Assembly (NCBI GenBank): GCA_030529385.1
Contig: JAUMWY010000002.1
Span: forward strand, 24,134-60,922
Source of the DNA: Candidatus Saccharimonadota bacterium
GTDB taxonomy: Bacteria > Patescibacteriota > Saccharimonadia > Saccharimonadales > Saccharimonadaceae
Length of the DNA: 36,789 nucleotides
Direction of reading: 5' to 3'
Shown piece by piece: positions 23,280 through 31,363 of this stretch (within the stretch, counting starts at the first letter, position 1; every line of letters starts with the position of its first letter). The translations under genes and the position numbers were made by a program. The notes below the pieces were generated by a model. The model worked only from the letters and a program-made list of their open reading frames with translations. It was not told the origin of the DNA and ran no database searches.

Positions 23280-24608
23280 TTAAGGCTCGATCGCGTCAAG
23301 CACCACCAAATGCTCAATATGCGGCGTGCGCGGGAAGAAATTATAGCCTTGGGCATGCGTCATGGCGTATGCGCCGCCGGCGGTTAGGAGGGCGATGTCG
23401 CGGGCTTGAGTAACGGGGTTGCAGCTGAGATAGATAATGCGGGCGGGGTGCTGGTTAAGTAGTCGGTCAATAACGGCCATGTGCAGGCCGGCGCGCGGCG
23501 GATCGACGATAATGGTGGCGTTGCTCGTAATATAGTCCAGTGCGTCTTCACTGGCGGCCAGGACGGCAGTGGCGCTCCCCTCTCGGCCCAGTGTAGTGAT
23601 ATTGCGCTGCATTTCGCGCACGGCGTGCTCGTTGATTTCCACCAGGCTGACTTGACTACCGCCAATCGTTAGGCCGATAGAGCCGACGCCGGAATAGAGG
23701 TCAACAGCTGGCGTGTTGGCCGGCACCCACTGCTGCATGTCGCGCAGCGCCTGCTCATAGACGGGCAGATTGACTTGGAAAAATCCCTCGGTAGCATAGT
23801 GAAATGGCACACCGAGCACAGTGTCGGACAGCACGGGATTGCCAAACGACGCCAAGCGTTCAGTAATGCGGCTGGCTGGCGAACGCGGGTCGGAGTAGAT
23901 AACTTCCCCGTCCTGGGCTGGCAGTGCGGCGGCCTCCTCGGCACTAATAATGTCCGGCAGGCGGTCTTTGGTGTAGAGCTGCCAAACGCAGTTGCCGGCG
24001 TGGTCAGAGCGAATCAGTAGGGTTTTGAGTTGTCGGGCGGAGATGGCTTTGCTGCGCAGTAGATCACGCACCGCCCGAGCGAGAATATTGATTTCGTCTC
24101 GCGCCAAGGCGGTGCCATCAACAACAATTTTCCCCTTTGAACCGCGGCGGAAAAACGCTAGATCTAGCGTGTCGGCACCAGATATAGCGTCGGTATCACT
24201 GAACCAACTAAACTCCACTTTATTACGATAGCCAAAACTGACGCCGTCGGTATATACCTGCGGCTCCGTCGGCAGCGTCAGGTGATGCAAGCGAAATGCG
24301 TCAGTAATCAGCTGCGCTTTGTAGTGCTGTTCGGCATCACTAGTCATGATTTGCCAGGGACTGGTTGAGAGATAACTATCCGGCTCGGTTGGCATAATGC
24401 GGTCGGGCGACGGGGTAATGATCTCCTCCGCCACCGCCTCAACGAATGAGGCCTTTTTCTTCGTGAGACGCACCCGGGCGGTCTCTCCCGGCAACACGCC
24501 CCATGCAAAACATTTTTTACCATCCGCCAATTCACCCAATGCCCGCCCGCCGCCGGCCATGGCGGTGAATGAAATAGTATGGTATTCGGGAGTCTTTCGT
24601 CGTGACAT
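23280..24608 (-). CDS. RNA (uracil-5-)methyltransferase, TrmA/RlmCD family
   Basis: This 442-aa SAM-dependent enzyme forms m5U in 23S rRNA or tRNA. An N-terminal TRAM-like domain (FTAMAGGGRALGELADGKKCFAWGVLPGE) is followed by SAM site DLYSGVGSIGL and catalytic IIYLSCNP with Cys396; the base-acting Glu is in PHIEHLV (Glu432). The Cys cluster that holds the 4Fe-4S centre in RlmD is not evident, as in RlmCD-type enzymes of Gram-positive bacteria. The frame is open to 24665, but ATG 24608, nine bases behind TATAAT, begins the conserved TRAM part and is taken as start. Target site is not predictable. Confidence 0.9.
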   Translation of the reverse strand: MSRRKTPEYHTISFTAMAGGGRALGELADGKKCFAWGVLPGETARVRLTKKKASFVEAVAEEIITPSPDRIMPTEPDSYLSTSPWQIMTSDAEQHYKAQLITDAFRLHHLTLPTEPQVYTDGVSFGYRNKVEFSWFSDTDAISGADTLDLAFFRRGSKGKIVVDGTALARDEINILARAVRDLLRSKAISARQLKTLLIRSDHAGNCVWQLYTKDRLPDIISAEEAAALPAQDGEVIYSDPRSPASRITERLASFGNPVLSDTVLGVPFHYATEGFFQVNLPVYEQALRDMQQWVPANTPAVDLYSGVGSIGLTIGGSQVSLVEINEHAVREMQRNITTLGREGSATAVLAASEDALDYITSNATIIVDPPRAGLHMAVIDRLLNQHPARIIYLSCNPVTQARDIALLTAGGAYAMTHAQGYNFFPRTPHIEHLVVLDAIEP

Positions 24609-24617
24609 ATGTGGTGT

Positions 24618-24623
24618 ATTATA
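24618..24623 (-). promoter_or_regulatory. -10 box of the RNA methyltransferase gene
   Basis: TATAAT on the minus strand, nine bases before ATG 24608. At most a 2-3 nt leader is expected. Confidence 0.55.
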
Positions 24624-24634
24624 ACACGGGGCGA

Positions 24635-25099
24635 CTAGAAATCGCAGCTTGGCGCGTTGCCCCACCAGCCGCTAACCATATCCTTGCCTACCTTACAGGT
24701 GGTGGTTTTAGTTTTAAGAACTCGTATGCCAAACGCTGCACTAGAGGATCCTGATGCGCGTCGCGTAACATACCAATAGTGATTGTTAAATCTGTCCTTT
24801 GGTAGCTCTTTAAGATATGTCGGCACAAGCAATCTCGCTAGCTCGCCATTTTTACACTCAGTTTGAGTAGCGCTAGCCCATGCACACGGCGTTGCCGACG
24901 ATGCTGGGAATGGGTATTCACCATTGCGCTGATAGTACTGCTCAATTGCATCAGTGAGAATGGCTATGTCTGATTTTGCCTTATTGTCTGCCGCGGCCTG
25001 CTGAGTTTTATACCAAGCCAGTCCGCCAAGTGTCATCAAAATACCAAGTACCACTAGGACAATGATAATTTCAACAATGGTAAAACCGCGCTGCCGCAT
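24635..25099 (-). CDS. Type IV pilin-like / pseudopilin protein
   Basis: This 154-aa protein has a class III signal: MRQRG|FTIVEIIIVLVVLGILMTLGGLAWY, with prepilin peptidase cleavage between G5 and F6 and Glu at mature position 5, followed by the hydrophobic N-terminal helix. The globular part (~110 residues) has NGEYPFP, typical of GspG-like pseudopilins, and four Cys. Type IV pili are known in Saccharibacteria and used for motility and host binding, but no pilus machinery gene is in this window. Its start at 25099 is fixed by TTGCCA-N17-TACAAT plus a six-base gap; the longer frame to 25288 overlaps the tRNA and is rejected. Confidence 0.88.
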   Translation of the reverse strand: MRQRGFTIVEIIIVLVVLGILMTLGGLAWYKTQQAAADNKAKSDIAILTDAIEQYYQRNGEYPFPASSATPCAWASATQTECKNGELARLLVPTYLKELPKDRFNNHYWYVTRRASGSSSAAFGIRVLKTKTTTCKVGKDMVSGWWGNAPSCDF

Positions 25100-25105
25100 G
25101 GGACT

Positions 25106-25134
25106 ATTGTATAAACATAAGCGGCGTTTGGCAA
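25106..25134 (-). promoter_or_regulatory. Promoter of the pilin-like gene
   Basis: TTGCCA (25134-25129), 17-nt spacer, TACAAT (25111-25106), six bases to the ATG. It lies back to back with the tRNA-Gln promoter. Confidence 0.7.
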
Positions 25135-25137
25135 GAT

Positions 25138-25167
25138 TTGGCGGATTGGGGCGGTATGTAGTATAAT
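25138..25167 (+). promoter_or_regulatory. Promoter of tRNA-Gln
   Basis: TTGGCG (25138-43), 18-nt spacer, TATAAT (25162-67), 24 nt before the tRNA 5' end. Confidence 0.6.
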
Positions 25168-25191
25168 AAACGAGTTCGCGATTGCGAATAT

Positions 25192-25266
25192 TGGGCCGTC
25201 GCCAAGTGGTAAGGCACCGGGTTTTGGTCCCGGCATTCGGGGGTTCGAATCCCTCCGGCCCAGCCA
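25192..25266 (+). tRNA. tRNA-Gln (anticodon TTG), CCA encoded
   Basis: Acceptor TGGGCCG (25192-98) pairs with CGGCCCA (25256-62), then G and an encoded CCA (25264-66). The anticodon arm CCGGG-TTTTGGT-CCCGG places TTG at 34-36, and the T arm reads GGGGGTTCGAATCCCTC. It reads CAA and, by wobble, CAG glutamine codons. A terminator follows within 20 nt. Confidence 0.97.
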
Positions 25267-25275
25267 AATTAGCAC

Positions 25276-25306
25276 AAAAACCCGCCATATAATACGGCGG
25301 GTTTTC
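25276..25306. terminator. Bidirectional terminator between tRNA-Gln and the transglutaminase-like gene
   Basis: AAAACCCGCC and GGCGGGTTTT (arms 25281-86 and 25296-301 plus A/T flanks) form a stem with U-tracts on both strands. It ends the tRNA transcript (+) and the surface-enzyme gene ending at 25321 (-). Confidence 0.85.
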
Positions 25307-25320
25307 TGATGGTTCCTGGA

Positions 25321-27018
25321 TTACATGTCTTTTTCTGATCTGTCAGGCAGCTCGGTGACGGCTCTGTCAAATGGAGTCGGCGCGGCAGGTATGCGGTTCG
25401 TGCTCCATGAGCGGTGGACGGTGTATTCCTGTAAGCGGTTGCGGCGGCCCATTTTAATCTTACTTTCGCGCATGGTTGCTTCATCCTGCAGGAAGTAAAG
25501 ATGCGGTTGAGGATTGTGCTGCGTGAACGGCAGGAAGCCAATTGTTTGGAAGGTGTCAACATGATACCATTCGCCATCAATCTTCACTGCGTTCCAAGTG
25601 TGGTTAAGGTAGCGAGGATGGTAATTAGTTGAATCAGGATCATTGAACATTTCCTGTGCTTTTGCGGCGCTGTTGGCATCACCGAGGCCGATGTATCCTT
25701 GGATAAGGCGCACCTCTAGTCCCATCCGCTCCGCCAATCGGCCAAAGGTCATGGCGTACGTGAGACAAACGCCTTCGCCGTCAAGCAGGAGTGATGCTGG
25801 AAAATGCACGCGGCGCTGTTTTTTGCTGTTGTAGAACCATTCTTGTCCAGTGTGTGGCGGGTTGAATACCTTTGGATTCTTAATGAGCCAATCATGAATG
25901 AGCTTGGCCTTCTCTGCTTGACTTAGCGGAAGGTTGCCGTATTTATTGACAAACTCAGTTACTTTCGCCTCGCCCAGAATCATATCTTCACGATGTTCTT
26001 GGTAGGTAAAATCAATAGAATGCTCATACGTATCGCCCTCAACGAGCTTTGGTAGAGATGGCACCATGTTGGTTGCGTAGCGGGCGTAGGCTCCCTGGAA
26101 TGAGCCATTGAGAAGGGTCTTGCGGACGTGGTCGGCTTGATCTTTGGTGCCGTAGAAAACGCCAGTCGTTTTGTCGCCCTGATAAATCTTTTTGACCACA
26201 AAATCCTCAAGATCCTGTTGCCGCCCAGTAAAGTCAAGGTTGCGATATACTAGCGGATAATCGTAGTTGACGGGATGGCGGGTAAATTCAGTGAGTGACA
26301 TCAATTCGCGCGCCTTGCCGTAAGAGAAAGTAATTTCGGTCGGAGCGTCTTTTGAGAGGGTGATGGTTTTGGTTGGCGTGTCAAAGAGTTCGTAGCCGTC
26401 GCTGAATAGGTCAGCGGCGTTAACGGTGATGTTTTCTTTGTCCATGCCCTGCTTGTCGGTGCGCAATAGTTCGGTGCCGGTTGCTGCGTCAATATGGCGA
26501 ATGGTGTAGCGCGCTTCCTTGAACGTCGGTGTGGCTTTTGGATTGTGCGGGGTGTTTGGGGTTGCTGGCGGCTGTGGAGCCGGCGTGTTTGGAGCGACCG
26601 GTGGTTGCGGAGTTGGCACATTTGGGGTGATTGGCGACTGTGGGGTCGGTGTTGATGGCTGCTTGGTGTGCGGCGAGGTGTCTGACGGAACGACGGTAAT
26701 GGTGTGAAGAATGGTTGGTGCTGAACGGTGCACTGTAGGGGTTTCGCACATAGCGACGCTTCCCTTGCCAGACCCTAGTGGCTCACTATAGGCCGGGTCG
26801 GTGGCGGTTGTTGACGCAGGCTGTTGCGGGGCTGCTGAATCTGTTGCGGCTGGATTAGCAGTGCTGTTAGTGCGTGGCGCAGCCGTCTCAGTGGTCGTGG
26901 TGGCGCGGGTTGATGTTGATTGATGGACATAAAAGCCGGCTCCAGCAAGGCTGGCCAGCAACAAAATTACAGCGATACTGACAATTCGCTTCGTCGCGCG
27001 GGGCGTGGTGGTGTTCAT
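25321..27018 (-). CDS. Membrane-anchored surface protein with MucBP-like and transglutaminase-like domains
   Basis: This 565-aa protein has a basic N-terminus and a TM/signal anchor (VSIAVILLLASLAGAGFYV, residues 13-31), a Thr/Ala/Pro-rich stalk to residue ~165 with repeats of the type PNTPAPQPPATP, and a MucBP-like beta domain (~167-235, YTIRHIDAATGTELL). A C-terminal papain-like transglutaminase core follows, with Cys418 in DGEGVCLTYAM, His473 in NHTWNAVKIDGEWYHVD and Asp488. These three residues form the family's catalytic triad; members act as cross-linking enzymes, proteases or peptidases. The extracellular location and mucin-binding-type domain suggest action on host or neighbour-cell surfaces; the substrate is unknown. 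GAGGAG lies before ATG 27018. Next to it on the same strand is an IdeS-like protease of similar build. Confidence 0.85.
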   Translation of the reverse strand: MNTTTPRATKRIVSIAVILLLASLAGAGFYVHQSTSTRATTTTETAAPRTNSTANPAATDSAAPQQPASTTATDPAYSEPLGSGKGSVAMCETPTVHRSAPTILHTITVVPSDTSPHTKQPSTPTPQSPITPNVPTPQPPVAPNTPAPQPPATPNTPHNPKATPTFKEARYTIRHIDAATGTELLRTDKQGMDKENITVNAADLFSDGYELFDTPTKTITLSKDAPTEITFSYGKARELMSLTEFTRHPVNYDYPLVYRNLDFTGRQQDLEDFVVKKIYQGDKTTGVFYGTKDQADHVRKTLLNGSFQGAYARYATNMVPSLPKLVEGDTYEHSIDFTYQEHREDMILGEAKVTEFVNKYGNLPLSQAEKAKLIHDWLIKNPKVFNPPHTGQEWFYNSKKQRRVHFPASLLLDGEGVCLTYAMTFGRLAERMGLEVRLIQGYIGLGDANSAAKAQEMFNDPDSTNYHPRYLNHTWNAVKIDGEWYHVDTFQTIGFLPFTQHNPQPHLYFLQDEATMRESKIKMGRRNRLQEYTVHRSWSTNRIPAAPTPFDRAVTELPDRSEKDM

Positions 27019-27059
27019 TGACTATAACTCCTCATCTCAATGTATAAAAACTAATGGCC

Positions 27060-27088
27060 ATAGTACATTAAAATTGCTAAATTGTCAA
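27060..27088 (-). promoter_or_regulatory. Promoter of the transglutaminase-like gene
   Basis: TTGACA (27088-27083), 17-nt spacer, TACTAT (27065-27060). This gives a ~35-nt leader with a GAGGAG ribosome-binding site, unlike the leaderless genes. Confidence 0.6.
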
Positions 27089-27111
27089 TAAGATTGTAAA
27101 CCATAAACAAT

Positions 27112-27137
27112 ATCACCCCGATATTTACAGGGGTGAT
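27112..27137 (-). terminator. Hairpin terminator after the IdeS-like gene
   Basis: ATCACCCC (27112-19) and GGGGTGAT (27130-37) form an 8-bp stem with a 10-nt loop; ATTGTTT follows on the minus strand. It separates the two surface-enzyme genes. Confidence 0.55.
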
Positions 27138-27166
27138 GTTGCTACTATTAGGGGCGCTGCTGAGCG

Positions 27167-28720
27167 CTATGGCTGTTGGGTGAAATAACGATCCCACTCG
27201 GCGGTGCCAGCTGACAATATATGGATATAATCAATCTTTGAGCCGCGAGTTGGATGAGTGGTGTTGTTGCTGAGGATGGCAGCGCCGTTATGGTTAGTGA
27301 TGGAATAGCGTTTCATGCCGTTAAGAGCGTAGTCCTTATCGTCTGAATCAGTCACGTACACGCCAACGATATTGCCATCCAAGTCATATTCGGCACCCCA
27401 TAGCGTAACGATATGACCAGTGGTGCGCCCCAGCACCGTATAAGCAAGCCCCGCGATATCACCGTTCCGTAAGATATTGCGCACCTGACGGTTGAGGCCG
27501 CTGTAATTACCGCCAAACGTACGGTCAGTGAGCGGCTTTTTGCCAAAGACGCTATGGAACAGTCCGCCTCGCGGATCAACGCGGAAATTGTCCATATACT
27601 CCCAGTTTTCGTTTGTGCCGCCGTTTGGTTTTGGGGTGTGGCCATTGATAAACAAATCAATCAATAGATCGGCGAAAAATCCCCGCTGATTATAGCCGAA
27701 ATGGACTTTGTACATATCAAAGAACCTGCTCTGCTGCTGAGACGTGAACGAGTTGCGGTAGGTAGCTGGATCTTTGAGCGTGCCGGCGACGTGCGGCGGA
27801 AGCGGGGACTGTTGAGCGATAAAGCGGGCAATCTGCGCCGAGTTTCGGTCATACCACCAATGCAGCATATTGCCAGCAGTAGCGGCGAAGCATAGATTGG
27901 CGTCCTGCTCATTAACTAAAGCTTTGTCAATATCATACCAACCATTTCCCGGTGCGTACGGCGCAATATAGTCAACAAAGTTGCCATGCGCCGTGTTCGT
28001 GACGTCGCGTACGAAGTCGCCGTTAGTACCGAGGCGTGGCGCGGTAATGCCTTTCGCCCAAAGAACGGTGCGGATGTGGCCTTCGTCGTTAGTGAACTGA
28101 GCAATATTGGTGTTGTGCTGGCTTTTGAGAGCGTTATATATCCGGCGCGCCTTTTCTTCGTCTGTAGGGGCGGCGGGAGGTGTCGGCTGTGGGCGCGGCG
28201 GGGTTGGAGTTGGGGTTGGCTGAGCGGGCTTTTCCGGTTGAGGTGCCGGCGCGGGTGTGTTGGGTTGCTGCGGCGTATTGGGAACGTGAGGTGTTGACGG
28301 CGCTGGTTGCGCTGGTGTGTCGGAGGCGTCGGGCTGTGATGGGGTTGGCGTGCCGGTCGGCGGGGTGGCCGGTGCTGACTGTTTGTGGTTATTTGGCGCT
28401 GATTGTTGCGGCGCGGGCGTGTCGGTGTGTGCCGAGGCTGAGTGCTGCGGTGATGGTTTAGGGGCGTGAGTTTGACGATGAGTGACGCTTGGGTGCGGCG
28501 CTGATGGCGCTGGCGCTGCTATGGCAACATCCTCCGGCGTGCGGTCTGGGCTGCTTGCTGATCCGGAGCGAGGCTTGGCGGGCTGCTGCGTCGGCGCAGT
28601 ATCGTTGCTGGGCGCGGATGGCGGCGTGTTGGTTGCTGGCTGATGCATAAACCAACAGCCAATGGCTACTAACGCCGCAAGTAGCAGCACAACACTAATC
28701 AACACTCCCCGTTTCCTCAT
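27167..28720 (-). CDS. IdeS/Mac-like cysteine protease (peptidase family C66), membrane-anchored
   Basis: This 517-aa protein has an N-terminal signal anchor (residues 5-24, possibly a lipobox-like AIGC), a long Pro/Ala/Thr/Gln stalk (about 27-187), then a ~320-residue domain. The domain closely follows the streptococcal IgG-cleaving enzyme IdeS/Mac: WAKGIT, GWYDIDK, LCFAATAGNMLHWWYD, DLFINGH, DPRGGLF, GHIVTLWGAEYDLDGN, VYVTDSD, GMKRY, LSAGTAEWD. Catalytic Cys277, Lys266, His436, Asp458 and Asp460 are all present with IdeS-like spacing (His to Asp 22 in both). IdeS cuts IgG at the hinge. Here the stalk would hold the protease off the cell surface. Start ATG 28720 with AGGGGGG upstream; the 13-codon longer frame crosses the promoter. 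IgG as the true substrate is inferred, not shown. Confidence 0.93.
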   Translation of the reverse strand: MRKRGVLISVVLLLAALVAIGCWFMHQPATNTPPSAPSNDTAPTQQPAKPRSGSASSPDRTPEDVAIAAPAPSAPHPSVTHRQTHAPKPSPQHSASAHTDTPAPQQSAPNNHKQSAPATPPTGTPTPSQPDASDTPAQPAPSTPHVPNTPQQPNTPAPAPQPEKPAQPTPTPTPPRPQPTPPAAPTDEEKARRIYNALKSQHNTNIAQFTNDEGHIRTVLWAKGITAPRLGTNGDFVRDVTNTAHGNFVDYIAPYAPGNGWYDIDKALVNEQDANLCFAATAGNMLHWWYDRNSAQIARFIAQQSPLPPHVAGTLKDPATYRNSFTSQQQSRFFDMYKVHFGYNQRGFFADLLIDLFINGHTPKPNGGTNENWEYMDNFRVDPRGGLFHSVFGKKPLTDRTFGGNYSGLNRQVRNILRNGDIAGLAYTVLGRTTGHIVTLWGAEYDLDGNIVGVYVTDSDDKDYALNGMKRYSITNHNGAAILSNNTTHPTRGSKIDYIHILSAGTAEWDRYFTQQP

Positions 28721-28749
28721 GTAACCCCCCTGAATTATGCTATGGTTAT

Positions 28750-28779
28750 AGTATAACAAACAGAGGAGTGCTTAAGCAA
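28750..28779 (-). promoter_or_regulatory. Promoter of the IdeS-like gene
   Basis: TTGCTT (28779-28774), 18-nt spacer, TGTTATACT extended -10 (28758-28750). It lies in the end of the upstream P-type ATPase gene, so the protease has its own promoter plus possible readthrough. Confidence 0.6.
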
Positions 28780-31270
28780 TGCGCTGTCGCCATTTATGTA
28801 TTTCTACGGCTAGGATTGGCAATACGAATGAGATGGCGCTGACGATAAGGATATGCTCAACAGCGACTGGCGCAAGATGTAATATGGCACCGAGCGGACC
28901 GAAAAAGGCTAGTAGCTGCAGCGATATGGAGAGCAAGAGGCCGGCGTAGAAGCTGCGGTTCATCACTTTGAGGCGCGTAAAGAGTGATTGATGGTCGGAG
29001 CGGGCGTTGAAGGCATTGGCCCATTGGCTGACGACTAGCGAGGCAAAGGCCAGGGTCTGGGCGTAGGCGTGATTATGAGTCTGCTCAAAAATCAGATAGA
29101 CGCCAAGGGCGATGGCGGCCATAGTCAGCGCGACAATGATCATACGCCAGATCATGGTGCCGCTAAGAATTGGTGCATTGGGCTTTTCCGGTGGTCGATT
29201 CATGATGCCCTTCTCGGTCGGTTCCAGGCCGAGCGGGATGACCATGGAGGTGTCGGTGACGAGGTTTACCCAGAGGATCTGCACTGGCTCCAGTGGCGTT
29301 TTTATGCCGATGAGCAGCGCGCCGATCATGGTGATTAATTCGCCGGTGTTGGTGGATAGGAGATAAAACAGCATGCGGCGCACATTGGCGATGATGGTGC
29401 GGCCTTCACGCATGGCGTCGATGATGGTTTTGAAATTGTCATCCAGCAAAATGATGTCGCCGGCGTCGCGCGCGATGTGCGACCCAGAGCCCATGGCCAC
29501 GCCAATGTGGGCATTTGACAGTGCTGGCACATCGTTGACGCCGTCGCCGGTCATGGCGGCGATGTTGTGCTGTTTGAGGATGGTCAGCAGGCGGTATTTT
29601 TGCTCGGGGATGACGCGCGAGAAGACTTTGGTTTTGTCGACAATCGGCGCTAACTCTTCGTCCGAGAGGTCATTCATCTGGCGGCAATCGAACACCTCTT
29701 CCCTGTCGGTCACCATGCCAAGTTCGCGGCCGATTTGATAGGCGGTTTCAAAGTGATCGCCGGTGATCATCCGCACCGATACGCCCGCTTTGAGGGCGGA
29801 GCGGATGGCGCGCGAAGCCTCCGGACGCAGCACATCGGCCACGGCCACGAAGCCTTCGAAGGTCAATTTTTTCCCTTTGAGCTGAGAAAATTCGCTGATG
29901 GAGGTGGCAGTCTCATACGAGGCGAGGCCGATCACCCGCTGGCCTTTGGCGGCGAACGACTCCAGTGCCGCTAGTGCCTGCTTTTTCACGGCAGCGGTCA
30001 TCTTGCAGGCCGCCAAAATATGCTCCGGCGCACCCTTTAGATACAGCCGATAGTCGCGCCCGTGATGCCACACGGTGGCCGACATGCTGACGTCTTGGCT
30101 GAACGGCAATTCATGTGCCGGCGAGCCGCTGACGCGCACCGCTTCTTTACGGGCGAATTCTTCCAGCGCGATGTCCAGCGGATCGTGGCTTTTGGCGTCG
30201 CCGCGGTTGATGGCGTGAGCGATGATCTCTTTAACGCGGTCGCCTCGGGTCGGCGCCCAAGTGTCCTGGACGGTCAATTTATTTTTGGTCAGCGTGCCCG
30301 TTTTATCAGTGGCAATGGTGGTGATGACGCCGATGGTCTCGATGGCGCGCATCTGATGCACCAAGGCCCGTTTAGCGGCCATGCGGCGCATGCCCAGCAC
30401 CAGCACCACGGAAATCGCGATCGGCAAGCTCTCTGGCACGGCGCTGACCGCCAGCGCCATGACGAAGCGCAGGCTTTCCAGGATGTCCATGCCGCGCAGT
30501 AGGCTGAGGCCGAATGCAACGATGCTGATGGCGGCCACCACGGCGATGATCCGGGTGATCAGCCGGTCAATTTTCTTCTGCACCGGGCTTTGGGCGGATT
30601 CGCGCTTGGAGAGGCTGGCCAGATTACCAAATTCGGTGCTGTTGCCGATGGCGACCACCACGCCTGTCCCTGTGCCGCTGACCACGAACGAGCCTTGAAA
30701 CAGCATATTCATCTGTTCGTAAATTTCTTTTTTGCCCTGCAGCGCTTCGGGTTTTTTGCTGATGGGCAGTGATTCGCCGGTCAATTGCGATTCGTCAACG
30801 CGCAAATTTGCCGTCCGAATCAGGCGAATGTCGGCGGGGATTTTCTCGCCCTCACTCAGCGTGATGATGTCGCCCGGCACCAGCTTCGCCGAATCGATAC
30901 TGAGCGACTGCCCGCCACGCAGCACATCCACCTTCTGTACATCATGACGCGACAAACTGCGCAGCACGCGGTCGGTTGAAAAGCGCTGCACATAAAAAAT
31001 CGCTGCAGAAATTGCCACAATGATAAAGATAATCACCGCATCAATTACCTCGCCGTGCCACAGACTGATGAGTGCCGCGCCTGCCAGCACCAGGGTGAAA
31101 ATGTCGAGGAATGGCTCAAGGATTTTTTTCCAGAGTGGTTCAGATGCCACCTTGATGATGTTGGGTCCGTAGTGCGCTTGGCGCCGCTTGACCTCGGCCG
31201 CTGACAGGCCTTTTTCAGATGAGCCGAGCTGCTGTAGCACCGCTTCGGCTGATGTTTCGTAGATAACCAT
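28772..31270 (-). CDS. P-type cation ATPase (P2-like, Ca2+/Na+-type)
   Basis: This 832-aa pump starts MVIYETSAEAVLQQLGSSEKGLSAAEVKRRQAHYGPN, the cation-ATPase N-domain. TGES is at 164-167, the M4 motif is VPESLPIAISVVLVLGMRRM, the phosphorylated residue is Asp322 in ATDKTGTLTKN, and MTGDGVNDVPALSNAHIGVAMG with the M5-M10 C-terminal bundle follows. VPESLP is typical of SERCA/PMR1-like and related bacterial pumps for Ca2+, Mn2+ or Na+; the ion cannot be set from this. ATG 31270 lies seven bases after TATAAT, so the longer frame to 31306 is rejected. It is divergent from the ABC transporter genes. Confidence 0.92.
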   Translation of the reverse strand: MVIYETSAEAVLQQLGSSEKGLSAAEVKRRQAHYGPNIIKVASEPLWKKILEPFLDIFTLVLAGAALISLWHGEVIDAVIIFIIVAISAAIFYVQRFSTDRVLRSLSRHDVQKVDVLRGGQSLSIDSAKLVPGDIITLSEGEKIPADIRLIRTANLRVDESQLTGESLPISKKPEALQGKKEIYEQMNMLFQGSFVVSGTGTGVVVAIGNSTEFGNLASLSKRESAQSPVQKKIDRLITRIIAVVAAISIVAFGLSLLRGMDILESLRFVMALAVSAVPESLPIAISVVLVLGMRRMAAKRALVHQMRAIETIGVITTIATDKTGTLTKNKLTVQDTWAPTRGDRVKEIIAHAINRGDAKSHDPLDIALEEFARKEAVRVSGSPAHELPFSQDVSMSATVWHHGRDYRLYLKGAPEHILAACKMTAAVKKQALAALESFAAKGQRVIGLASYETATSISEFSQLKGKKLTFEGFVAVADVLRPEASRAIRSALKAGVSVRMITGDHFETAYQIGRELGMVTDREEVFDCRQMNDLSDEELAPIVDKTKVFSRVIPEQKYRLLTILKQHNIAAMTGDGVNDVPALSNAHIGVAMGSGSHIARDAGDIILLDDNFKTIIDAMREGRTIIANVRRMLFYLLSTNTGELITMIGALLIGIKTPLEPVQILWVNLVTDTSMVIPLGLEPTEKGIMNRPPEKPNAPILSGTMIWRMIIVALTMAAIALGVYLIFEQTHNHAYAQTLAFASLVVSQWANAFNARSDHQSLFTRLKVMNRSFYAGLLLSISLQLLAFFGPLGAILHLAPVAVEHILIVSAISFVLPILAVEIHKWRQRIA

Positions 31271-31277
31271 GAGCTTG

Positions 31278-31306
31278 ATTATAGGGGAAAGCTGGGTGGC
31301 GCGCAA
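31278..31306 (-). promoter_or_regulatory. Promoter of the second P-type ATPase
   Basis: TTGCGC (31306-31301), 17-nt spacer, TATAAT (31283-31278), seven bases to ATG. Divergent from the ABC promoter at 31326. Confidence 0.65.
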
Positions 31307-31325
31307 ACCCTCTTACCCTCGCTTA

Positions 31326-31334
31326 TGCTATAAT
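31326..31334 (+). promoter_or_regulatory. Extended -10 promoter of the ABC transporter operon
   Basis: TGCTATAAT at 31326-31334. A ~22-nt leader with AAAGGAGG (31353-60) precedes ATG 31364, so this unit is conventionally translated. Confidence 0.65.
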
Positions 31335-31363
31335 AATTTTCATAAAAATCTAAAAGGAGGAAT

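Noticed and set aside
24609-24665. Longer form of the RNA methyltransferase
   Set aside because: The extra codons cross its -10 box (24623-24618).
25100-25288. Long form of the pilin frame
   Set aside because: It is antisense to the tRNA-Gln gene and lacks the prepilin N-terminus; the type IV signal starts at 25099.
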